Made by a program: the position numbers and the translations under genes
Source: Leptospira hartskeerlii
GTDB taxonomy: Bacteria; Spirochaetota; Leptospiria; Leptospirales; Leptospiraceae
Assembly (NCBI RefSeq): GCF_002811475.1
Contig: NZ_NPDL01000002.1
Coordinates: 186,001 to 250,000, forward strand
Length of the DNA stretch: 64,000 nucleotides
Reading direction: 5' to 3'
Notes under the pieces: model-generated
The model's database searches: none
The model's input: the letters and a program-made list of their open reading frames with translations, nothing else
What the model was told of the DNA's origin: nothing
Part shown: one piece after another, positions 18,647 to 25,740 of the stretch
How positions within the stretch are numbered: position 1 is the first letter of the stretch
How the letters are laid out: each line of letters begins with the position of its first letter

Positions 18647-19666
18647 ATGAACATAAGAGGTTCCAGACTCACTTTTTTTAGTCTTTTGACTACGGTCGTA
18701 TTATTGCAGAATTGTCTGACCTCTTCCGCGAATATCCAGGACTATAAGGAACATTTTATAGGTAATGATCTTAAAGATCTTTCTACGGAGATCCCGAAGG
18801 GAAAGGTAAGAGCGGTATTTTTAGGGACTAGCTCTATTCTATTGGATGATGGAGAAACGCAGATCCTAACGGATGGCTTTTTTTCCAGGCCTTCTCTTTT
18901 TAAAACTATGTTCTCTAAAATTTCTTCGGATGAGCAGGAAATAAAATACGTTATGCTTCTCGCAGGTATTAAACGTTTAAAGGGGATCTTAGTATGTCAT
19001 TCCCATTATGATCATTCTATGGATTCTCCTTTTATTGCTAAGGAGACCGGAGCAATATTATACGGTTCTCTCTCCACAATGCAGATCGGAAAAGGGGGAG
19101 GGGTTCCGGAAGAGCAATTGGCCTTATTCCAACCAGGTAAAAAGATCCAGATAGGTAAATTTAAGATCACAGTTTTAAATTCAAAACATACTCCTCCTTT
19201 TAAAATTTTAGGAAAAACGAATGCTGCCGATCCGAATCGACCGGATTTAACGGAAGCTTTGTCTCAACCAGCTAAGGCGGAGGATTATATAGAAGGTGGG
19301 ACCTATGATTTCTTAGTGGAGCATGGGAAACATTCCATCCTAATCAAAGGAAGTACGAATTACATAGAGAACGCTTGGGAAGGCTTAAAGGCGGATGTTC
19401 TCTTCTTAGGGATTGCAATGCTCGGTAAGCAAGAAGAAGAATTTAAGGCCAAGTATTACGAAGAAACCGTAACCAAAACTTCTCCCAAAATGGTGATCCC
19501 TGTACATTGGGATAATTTTTTCAAACCTTTAAGCGAGCCCTTGGAACCGAACTTGAGTTTGGGAGATGATGTAAAAACTGGAATGGAATATATGATACAA
19601 AAAACTTCCCAAGATCGGATACAGTTTAAGATCTTAAGAGGTTTTGAGAGCATTCTATTATTTTAA
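18647..19666 (+). CDS. MBL-fold metallohydrolase lipoprotein
   Basis: A 339-residue protein beginning with a signal peptide that ends in a spirochaete-style lipobox (LLQNC, Cys23), so it is probably lipid-anchored outside the cytoplasmic membrane. The mature part is a metallo-beta-lactamase fold of the UlaG/YcbL-like group: GTSSILLDDGETQILTDGFF, then CHSHYDHSMD near residue 117 for zinc binding, and a late IPVHWDNFFKPL with the last His. The substrate is unknown. A surface-exposed MBL enzyme is less usual than the cytoplasmic members. It is followed by the questin oxidase-like gene on the same strand after 40 bases. Confidence 0.85.
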   Translation: MNIRGSRLTFFSLLTTVVLLQNCLTSSANIQDYKEHFIGNDLKDLSTEIPKGKVRAVFLGTSSILLDDGETQILTDGFFSRPSLFKTMFSKISSDEQEIKYVMLLAGIKRLKGILVCHSHYDHSMDSPFIAKETGAILYGSLSTMQIGKGGGVPEEQLALFQPGKKIQIGKFKITVLNSKHTPPFKILGKTNAADPNRPDLTEALSQPAKAEDYIEGGTYDFLVEHGKHSILIKGSTNYIENAWEGLKADVLFLGIAMLGKQEEEFKAKYYEETVTKTSPKMVIPVHWDNFFKPLSEPLEPNLSLGDDVKTGMEYMIQKTSQDRIQFKILRGFESILLF

Positions 19667-19706
19667 TATACTGATTCGTAGGGATTGAGATGCCTTAGGA
19701 GGGGAC

Positions 19707-20756
19707 ATGGAAGAAGGGGACACGATGGAAAAAGTTTTAGAATATTTGGAACCTTTTGGTCCGGATCTAAAAAACGGATTAAGCAATCATGCTCCGATGG
19801 CCTGCGAGGCATTACTTACAATGGGTAAAAGAGAAAGTATTTTTCCTTGGTTGGAAAAATATGGAAACCAATTCTTAGAAAAAAAGAAACCTAGAAACAA
19901 AATTCATAGTAGTGATTGGAAAGATTTCCTGGGAATGCCTGATACTTATCCTGAATGGGAAAACTATTTCAATGCAGAGTTAGCGGAAGGTTCCTGGCAA
20001 AAAACTGTTTCTGAATGGACTATCAAACTTGCTCCTGGGATCTGCGCGGATGCTACTCATGGAGTGATCCGTACAGGACATGCGATCAGAAGTTTAACTA
20101 GGAAAGAGTCAAAACGAAGGAAGAGAGAACTTGCTTCCGGTTTAGCTGTCTGGGCCTCTGCTTATTTGGAACTGCCCACTTCTTTCGATTCTTTGCTAGG
20201 TTTACAACCGGAAGACGCGATCCAAAAGATCGATTTTGTTCCGGAAGAATCTAAAAACTTCTCAGGTACAATCGTTTCTTCTCTGCAAGAATTAGGAAAT
20301 TATGAAAATTTTTCTCCTGTAATCGGATATCTAAACGTTTCTAATCAACCTGAGGAAATTATCTCCGGTTTGTCGGAAGGATTTTCCAGAGTGGTATTGA
20401 ATAATGTGGAAGATAATCTATCCGCAATCGTTTTTATTCATTCCGTGACAAGCGTTTCCGCTCTTAGAAGTATATTGCCTTTTTTGAATGAGCATGAAAG
20501 AAAGTCCGTATTAAGATATTCCTGGCAGTCCGGAGCTGCACTGTTTTCCGCATTCGGTAAAAAGATAAATCTTGAGCTTCCCGAAAGATTGGAAAATGAA
20601 TCCAGGGAGGAATTGATAGACAGGGCAATAGAACATGGGGACGAACATGCGATCAAATTTACGGAAGTATGTTTGAAAGAATATGAATTCAATCCCTCTC
20701 CTGCGTATTACGCGGCAGCTCGTTTAGCTCGAAAATTTCTGGAACCATTGTCTTAA
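19707..20756 (+). CDS. Questin oxidase family protein (DUF4243)
   Basis: A 349-residue protein. It matches the questin-oxidase-like family in the opening LSNHAPMACEALLTMG, in the WTIKLAPGICADATHGVIRTGHA block with conserved His residues, and in the His near the end (ALEHGDEHAIKFTE-like segment). Fungal members catalyse a Baeyer-Villiger-type ring opening of anthraquinones; the bacterial function is unknown. The ATG at 19707 has AGGAGGGG four bases upstream. Its 3' end overlaps the alkB stop on the other strand by four bases. Confidence 0.8.
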   Translation: MEEGDTMEKVLEYLEPFGPDLKNGLSNHAPMACEALLTMGKRESIFPWLEKYGNQFLEKKKPRNKIHSSDWKDFLGMPDTYPEWENYFNAELAEGSWQKTVSEWTIKLAPGICADATHGVIRTGHAIRSLTRKESKRRKRELASGLAVWASAYLELPTSFDSLLGLQPEDAIQKIDFVPEESKNFSGTIVSSLQELGNYENFSPVIGYLNVSNQPEEIISGLSEGFSRVVLNNVEDNLSAIVFIHSVTSVSALRSILPFLNEHERKSVLRYSWQSGAALFSAFGKKINLELPERLENESREELIDRAIEHGDEHAIKFTEVCLKEYEFNPSPAYYAAARLARKFLEPLS

Positions 20757-21352
20757 TAGCGCATCGTTCTAAAAGTCAGGTTTATTCTGGGCTGTTTAAC
20801 CGACTTTGTTTTAGGAAGACTATGTAGCCAAGATTCTTGTGCTCCTTTCATCAATAATAAACTTCCATGTTCTAATATTAAAGAAATCTGTTCTTTTGTG
20901 GATTTATGTTTGAAATAGAATTTTCTCTCTGCTCCAAAGGATAAAGAAGCGATTGTGGAATTTTTTCCCAATGCTTTTTCATCGTCGCTATGCCAGGCCA
21001 TACCTTCTTCTCCATCATTGTATAAATTGAGCAGGCAGGAATTAAATTTAGTTTCGGTAATTTTTTCCGCTAAACTTTTGAGATCAGAAAGTTCTTTTGT
21101 CCAAGGTAGAGCCTTCTTTGTCGTGTTTGAATATGTATATTCGTAATCGGAATCTCCAAACCAGGCTACCATTCTTTTTGTGATGATATGTTTTCCGAAA
21201 ATAATGGCCTCATCATTTTTCCAAGGGATATCTTTTAGAAGTATTTTCAAATAATCATCTGAAGAGTCTTTGGAAAGAATTGGACCAAAATATTGCACGA
21301 TCCCTTCGTATGGCAAAAGATTTCGATCTGTTTCTTCTCGGAACAAACTCAT
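20753..21352 (-). CDS. AlkB-like 2-oxoglutarate/Fe(II) dioxygenase
   Basis: A 199-residue protein of the DNA-repair AlkB family (closest in style to ALKBH2-like bacterial members). Iron ligands are H121 and D123 in MAWHSDDE and H177 in SWLHSLPKT; the 2-oxoglutarate Arg is in INLTFRTMRY (R189/R195 region). It should reverse 1-methyladenine and 3-methylcytosine by oxidative demethylation. Its ATG overlaps the stop of the upstream Ada-type gene (ATGA), so the two form a translationally coupled alkylation-repair operon. Confidence 0.9.
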   Translation of the reverse strand: MSLFREETDRNLLPYEGIVQYFGPILSKDSSDDYLKILLKDIPWKNDEAIIFGKHIITKRMVAWFGDSDYEYTYSNTTKKALPWTKELSDLKSLAEKITETKFNSCLLNLYNDGEEGMAWHSDDEKALGKNSTIASLSFGAERKFYFKHKSTKEQISLILEHGSLLLMKGAQESWLHSLPKTKSVKQPRINLTFRTMRY

Positions 21353-22209
21353 AGATCGTTCCTATTGATCAGATCCGTCTTCGCAGCTTCCCAACCGATC
21401 ATCGCAACTTTGCGGGAATCTCCCCAATGATATTCTCCGAATTCTCCGGAAGAGCGGATCACTCTATGACAAGGGATTAGAAATGCCACTGGATTATTTC
21501 CAATCGCAGTCCCTATAGCTCTTGTCGCCTTAGGATTTCCCATTTGCTCTCCGATCTGTCCGTAAGTGGAAAGTTTTCCCATAGGTATCTTCAAAAGAGT
21601 TTCCCATACCTTGAGTTGGAATTCCGTTCCTTTTAGATGTAATTTGATATTACCTAATTGGCTCCAATCATGAGTGAATATGAATAAAGCATGTTGCTGG
21701 ATCATATCAACCGTCTGATTATAGTTTGCGTTCGGAAAGATGGACTTTAGCTCTTGAAATACCTTCTTCTCATTTTCAAAAAATGAAATATAACAAATTC
21801 CTTTCGGAGTAGAAGCCACGAGTAATTTTCCAAAGGGACATTCCGCATAACTATAGTTAATTGAAAGATCCTTTCCTCCGTTTTTGTATTCTCCGGGGGT
21901 CATTCCTTCTATATTGATAAATAGATCATGCAATCTACCTGTGCCGGAAAGTCCTGAATCTAAGGCGGTGTCCAATAAGGAAGAACCATTCTCCTTTAAT
22001 AAACCTTTTGCGTATTCCAAAGTAGTGTATTGTAAAAATTTCTTTGGACTTACTCCTGCCCAGTCGGTGAACATTCTTTGGAAATGATGAGGGCTAAGTT
22101 TTAATTTGCCCGCCACATCTTCCAAGCTTGGTTGTGTTTTGAAATTTTTACGAAGATAAAAGATCGCATCTGCAATCCTATCGAAGTCTGTATTTTGTTG
22201 TCCTTTCAT
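21349..22209 (-). CDS. AraC-type HTH / O6-methylguanine-DNA methyltransferase fusion (Ada-like)
   Basis: A 286-residue fusion. Residues 10-110 are an AraC-type double helix-turn-helix (HHFQRMFTDWAGVSPKKFLQ, YKNGGK); residues 125-280 are an alkylguanine transferase with IPCHRVIRSSGEFGEY, whose Cys247 accepts the methyl group. The N-terminal zinc/phosphotriester domain of E. coli Ada is absent, so the methyl-phosphotriester switch that activates Ada cannot operate in the classic way. It overlaps alkB by four bases and is probably the regulator of this pair, or it only repairs O6-methylguanine. Confidence 0.9.
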   Translation of the reverse strand: MKGQQNTDFDRIADAIFYLRKNFKTQPSLEDVAGKLKLSPHHFQRMFTDWAGVSPKKFLQYTTLEYAKGLLKENGSSLLDTALDSGLSGTGRLHDLFINIEGMTPGEYKNGGKDLSINYSYAECPFGKLLVASTPKGICYISFFENEKKVFQELKSIFPNANYNQTVDMIQQHALFIFTHDWSQLGNIKLHLKGTEFQLKVWETLLKIPMGKLSTYGQIGEQMGNPKATRAIGTAIGNNPVAFLIPCHRVIRSSGEFGEYHWGDSRKVAMIGWEAAKTDLINRNDL

Positions 22210-22360
22210 GATTTTGGAGTATAGATAGGAAAGAGATAACTCGAAACCCGATACTTGCTATTTGTATCAGAAATTCCAGCTATTAAAAAGACCTTCTTCT
22301 TTCTGAATTTTAGTGAAAACAAGGCTTGACGATTTTTTGTTTTTAGGCCACTTTTAGAAG

Positions 22361-22381
22361 AATGTCACATATTGTGACATT
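22361..22381. promoter_or_regulatory. Putative TetR operator upstream of the TetR/beta-glucosidase pair
   Basis: A perfect 9-base inverted repeat, AATGTCACA and its complement, surrounds a 3-base centre. It lies 15 bases before the GTG start of the TetR gene, where binding would block transcription. The half-site differs in orientation from a CRP site. This fits autoregulation, by position only. Confidence 0.6.
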
Positions 22382-22396
22382 TGAAAAAGAGGGGAT

Positions 22397-23071
22397 GTGG
22401 GAACAAGGGAGCAAACCAGAGAACTTGTCTTAGAAGCAGCAGAATCCCTGTTTCTGGCCAAAGGACTCCTAGATGTTTCTATGGAAGACATCGCCGCCAA
22501 GGCCTCATGCACTAGACGAAATCTGTATCGTTATTTTGATACGAAAGAGGCACTCAGTATCGAAGTTCTCAGAAAACTTCTCTCTCCTTGGAATCAATTT
22601 CAGCTCCAAACATTTGAACAGCTTCGAAGTTTAAATGTTTCGGGAAGGGAAGAACTTGTTTCCTTTCTCAAAACTCTCGCGAAATATTTAGAAACTCATA
22701 AACCGCTGCTACGCTTTACTGCGGAGTTCGACTTTGTATTTAGAGAGCGTAGTTCTTTTCAATTAGATACTTCTTCTGAAGAGTCTTTATTTGCAGAGTT
22801 CTTATTCACTGAAAAACTTATCACACAAATTATAGAAAGGGGAGAAGGAGACGGAAGTCTTAGAGTCCCTTCATCCTTAGCAATACTAGTTCCTACAATT
22901 ACAACAGTCTTATGGAGTTTAGGGCAAAGAGTTGCTCTAAGAGAAACTTTAATCCCAAGAGAATTCGGTGTGAACGGTATGGAACTTGTACAAACACAAA
23001 TTGATCTATTAGTGCTCGCTTTAGAAACGAAAAAAGGTCCTGGAGAAAAGAAGGAGAATGAATATGTCTAA
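22397..23071 (+). CDS. TetR-family transcriptional regulator
   Basis: A 224-residue regulator with the N-terminal TetR helix-turn-helix: ETAESLF-like helix (LEAAESLFLAKGL), then DIAAKASCTRRNLYRYFDTKE, followed by an alpha-helical ligand domain. The start is GTG at 22397, close after a GAGGGG ribosome site; an ATG two bases earlier is out of frame and soon stops. Its 3' end overlaps the beta-glucosidase start. With the adjacent palindrome this suggests it represses its own operon and is released by a small molecule, perhaps a glycoside. Confidence 0.88.
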   Translation: MGTREQTRELVLEAAESLFLAKGLLDVSMEDIAAKASCTRRNLYRYFDTKEALSIEVLRKLLSPWNQFQLQTFEQLRSLNVSGREELVSFLKTLAKYLETHKPLLRFTAEFDFVFRERSSFQLDTSSEESLFAEFLFTEKLITQIIERGEGDGSLRVPSSLAILVPTITTVLWSLGQRVALRETLIPREFGVNGMELVQTQIDLLVLALETKKGPGEKKENEYV

Positions 23072-24365
23072 AAGTTTCGAACTTCCTAAAGATTTTTTAT
23101 TGGGTTCTGCAACTGCAGCAACTCAGATAGAAGGTGGAGACATCTACAATAATTGGTATGCTTGGTCTCTCATCGGAAAAGTCGGAAATGGAGAATCTTC
23201 CATCACTGGAGCGGATCATTATCGTAGATATGCGGAGGATATAGAACTTCTTTCTCAACTTCACCAAGAATGTTATCGTATGAGTATTGAGTGGAGTAGG
23301 ATAGAACCGAAACAAGGAGAATGGTCCAAGGAAGGAGTGGAACATTACCGTGATGAATTCCAAAGACTCATTAAAGCCGGGATCAAACCTCTTGTAACTC
23401 TTCATCATTTTTCTTGCCCTCAATGGTTTCAGGAAAAAGGAGGCTGGCTGTCTGAAAATGCAGTAGAAGACTTTATTCGATTCGTGGACTTCTCGGTTAA
23501 AAGTTTTGGAGATTTGGTTTCAGAATGGTGCACGATCAATGAGCCGAATGTATTTGCAAATGATAGTTATATGGATGGGAAATATCCTCCGGGAAGCCAC
23601 GGTGATATAGCTGCATATATGAAAGTCACTAAACGTCTAGTGATCGCTCATTTAAAATCTTATAAACTCATTCACAAGATCCGAAAAGAACACGGTTTTG
23701 CGGGAGAAACAAAAGTAGGTTTCGCTCATCATCTTGCTATATTCGAACCTTTCGATTCTCATCCACTTGCTAAGCTTGGCCGTTTTTTGAGCGATTATCT
23801 ATTTCATGAAATTCATATGAAAGGTTTTGTAGAAGGTAAACTATGTTTTCCTCTCGGTTTCGGTTATCCTGAAGGAAAAGGGATCTTCTGTGATTTTATA
23901 GGGATCAATTATTATTCAAGACATCTATTCAAGGCCAGTTATAATCCTGGAAATTTATTCGCCACTCCTATGGTAGATCCTAGTATTTCAGATTCAGAGA
24001 AGAATGATCTGGGCTGGGAAATTTATCCGGAAGGACTCTATAAGGTTTGTCATCGAGCTTGGGACAAATACAAACTTCCGATCTACATCACGGAGAATGG
24101 AATTCCAGACGCGAAAGATGAGAAGAGAGAAAAATATATCGTAGATCATCTCTATCAGATCAAACTACTTTTGGACGAAGGTGTTAAAGTAGAACGTTAC
24201 TACCATTGGTCCTTCTTGGATAATTTAGAATGGAACGACGGCTATGGTCCTAGATTCGGTTTGGTAGAAGTGGATTATACTACTATGAAAAGAAAACCTA
24301 GACTGAGTGCACTTCGTTATGCGGAGATTTGCAGGACCAAGAGGATCGAAAATAGGTCCACTTGA
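23064..24365 (+). CDS. Glycoside hydrolase family 1 beta-glucosidase
   Basis: About 433 residues, a near-standard length for GH1. The (beta/alpha)8 barrel starts at DFLLGSATAATQIEG; the acid/base Glu160 is in TINEPN and the nucleophile Glu344 in YITENG. No signal peptide, so it should act on imported disaccharides or glycosides. I chose ATG 23064 because AAGGAG lies eight bases upstream; the ATG at 23058 is only two bases from that site. The coding region overlaps the end of the TetR gene, so they are co-transcribed. No sugar transporter lies next to it. Confidence 0.88.
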   Translation: MSKSFELPKDFLLGSATAATQIEGGDIYNNWYAWSLIGKVGNGESSITGADHYRRYAEDIELLSQLHQECYRMSIEWSRIEPKQGEWSKEGVEHYRDEFQRLIKAGIKPLVTLHHFSCPQWFQEKGGWLSENAVEDFIRFVDFSVKSFGDLVSEWCTINEPNVFANDSYMDGKYPPGSHGDIAAYMKVTKRLVIAHLKSYKLIHKIRKEHGFAGETKVGFAHHLAIFEPFDSHPLAKLGRFLSDYLFHEIHMKGFVEGKLCFPLGFGYPEGKGIFCDFIGINYYSRHLFKASYNPGNLFATPMVDPSISDSEKNDLGWEIYPEGLYKVCHRAWDKYKLPIYITENGIPDAKDEKREKYIVDHLYQIKLLLDEGVKVERYYHWSFLDNLEWNDGYGPRFGLVEVDYTTMKRKPRLSALRYAEICRTKRIENRST

Positions 24366-24413
24366 ATGGATCATTATTGAATATGAGGCTATAAAATTCG
24401 GGGGCCTCCCGCA

Positions 24414-25058
24414 TTATACCAATTCGATCCCGGAATCGGCTGCGATCGATTGCAAATAGCTCTTCATCATATTCAGAAATAGAATGGAAGATTTACGGTC
24501 TCCAGATCCTTTCAGGAAACCGTAGACACCTTCATGAAACATTACTATGAAGGAAGCTGCTTCCAGAGTATTAATATTTTGGAGGATCAGTCCTTTCTCT
24601 TTAGCTCGGACCAATTCTTTCTCTAATTCTTTGATCCAAAGTTGAAGAGCGGATTTTAGGCGAGTATGGAAACCTTTGTCCACAGGCGACATCTCCTGCA
24701 TGAAATTATTCAAGGGACATCCATAACGGATTAAGTCAGGCTTGGTATCACAAATATGTTTTTGCATTAGATCCAGGATACCTTGCATAGGATTTTCGTA
24801 ATCCTGGAGGGGACGGATCCATCGATCCAGGATGAGGGGGCGAATAACCTCCTCTACTACTGCGTATCCCAAAACAAACTTTGTAGGAAATTGGTGGTAA
24901 AAGGCTCCTTTGCTCAGATCGGTTTCCTTTACGATATCGTCCATGCTCGTGGCCTGGAAGCCGGATTGAAAGAACTTCTGAAAGGCGGTGTATAGGATCC
25001 GCTCTCTAGTCTTTTGCAGATCTCTGGTTTTAGCCGATTTTTTTGCTACCTTCTTCAT
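24414..25058 (-). CDS. TetR-family transcriptional regulator
   Basis: A 214-residue regulator with a basic N-terminus and TetR DNA-binding region (RERILYTAFQKFFQSGFQ, then DIVKETDLSKGAFYHQFPTK). The ligand-binding part ends near the C-terminus with SIAADSG. It is divergent from the DUF1761 gene at 25224, and a perfect inverted repeat lies in the gap, so it may regulate that membrane protein and itself. The gene converges with the beta-glucosidase. Confidence 0.88.
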   Translation of the reverse strand: MKKVAKKSAKTRDLQKTRERILYTAFQKFFQSGFQATSMDDIVKETDLSKGAFYHQFPTKFVLGYAVVEEVIRPLILDRWIRPLQDYENPMQGILDLMQKHICDTKPDLIRYGCPLNNFMQEMSPVDKGFHTRLKSALQLWIKELEKELVRAKEKGLILQNINTLEAASFIVMFHEGVYGFLKGSGDRKSSILFLNMMKSYLQSIAADSGIELV

Positions 25059-25144
25059 TTACTTTAGAACCGGATCTCTCCTACTAACTAAGTTATTTTC
25101 CCGAATTCCGCAACAAAAAAGGATAAAGATAAATATTTTTCTTG

Positions 25145-25166
25145 TAACATACTAATTGGTATGTTA
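25145..25166. promoter_or_regulatory. Putative operator of the 24414 TetR regulator
   Basis: Two 8-base arms, TAACATAC and its complement, flank a 6-base centre in the gap between the divergent TetR gene (start 25058) and DUF1761 gene (start 25224). Size and symmetry suit a TetR dimer. Confidence 0.6.
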
Positions 25167-25223
25167 GTTAAATGGTCCTGCTCGCAAGATATTATGCGGC
25201 AGAAAAATCTATTGGATAATAGT

Positions 25224-25643
25224 ATGTTACCGATCAATTTAATCTCAGTTTTGTTAGCTACCCTTGCCGCTATGGTTTTGGGGTTTCTTTTGCATGGGCC
25301 CATTCTTGGCAAAGTTTGGATGAGACTCGCGAATATCGTGCCCACAGGAAATGAAAAGTTCTCGGATATGCTTCCGAATTTATTTTGGAATCTAGTCGCA
25401 AACTTTGTGACCGCTTACGTGATTGCCGTCATTTATCTGTTCGCAATGCCTTCCCCTTATTTAGTAGGCGAGGGTATTTGGAGAGGAGTAATTTGTGCAC
25501 TTTGGCTCTGGCTTGGTTTCGTAGTGACTTCTAGTTCTATGGAAGTGATCTGGATGGGAAGAAAACTCGGTCTGTGGTTATTCGAATGTGGATGTTCTTT
25601 TCTCGTAATGTCCGTCATGGGTGCGATCATCGCAGGATATTAA
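25224..25643 (+). CDS. DUF1761-like membrane protein, second copy
   Basis: A 139-residue protein with four membrane helices and the same plan as the DUF1761 protein at 15322 (first helix, then GFLLHGPILGKVW, a short hydrophilic loop, and a late LWLWLGFVV). Function unknown. I chose ATG 25224, giving MLPINLISVLLATLA like the paralogue; an in-frame ATG at 25161 adds 21 residues and would place the start inside the operator. Control by the divergent TetR is likely. Confidence 0.8.
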   Translation: MLPINLISVLLATLAAMVLGFLLHGPILGKVWMRLANIVPTGNEKFSDMLPNLFWNLVANFVTAYVIAVIYLFAMPSPYLVGEGIWRGVICALWLWLGFVVTSSSMEVIWMGRKLGLWLFECGCSFLVMSVMGAIIAGY

Positions 25644-25655
25644 AAATAACTGAGT

Positions 25656-25673
25656 AGTCGGCCCGACTTTTTT
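25656..25673 (+). terminator. Small hairpin and T-run after the DUF1761-like gene
   Basis: A 5-bp stem (AGTCG with CGACT) around a 3-base loop is followed by six T residues. It is 13 bases past the gene stop, so termination is plausible. The stem is short, and its left arm could pair instead with bases just before the next start codon. Confidence 0.45.
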
Positions 25674-25740
25674 GCGCATGAGCTTTGAGAATTGACTTAC
25701 GCGTTCATCGACGAACGAATGGACTTTCGATCGGCCGACT
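25656..25740 (+). promoter_or_regulatory. Possible attenuator-like leader of the EF-G-like gene
   Basis: AGTCGGCC at 25656-25663 is the complement of GGCCGACT at 25733-25740, the eight bases before the ATG. The first arm also forms a small terminator-like hairpin, and a CGTTC/GAACG hairpin sits between. The two folds exclude each other. No clear Shine-Dalgarno site precedes the ATG. A TTGACT at 25692-25697 could be a -35 box, in which case the first arm would not be in the transcript. Confidence 0.3.

Noticed and set aside
22361..22381. Reading the palindrome as a CRP site
   Set aside because: Its half-sites are in the reverse order with a wrong spacer for the TGTGA-N6-TCACA pattern.
24400..24411. 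A 4-bp CGGG/CCCG hairpin between the beta-glucosidase and TetR stops as a terminator
   Set aside because: The stem is too short and has no T-run.
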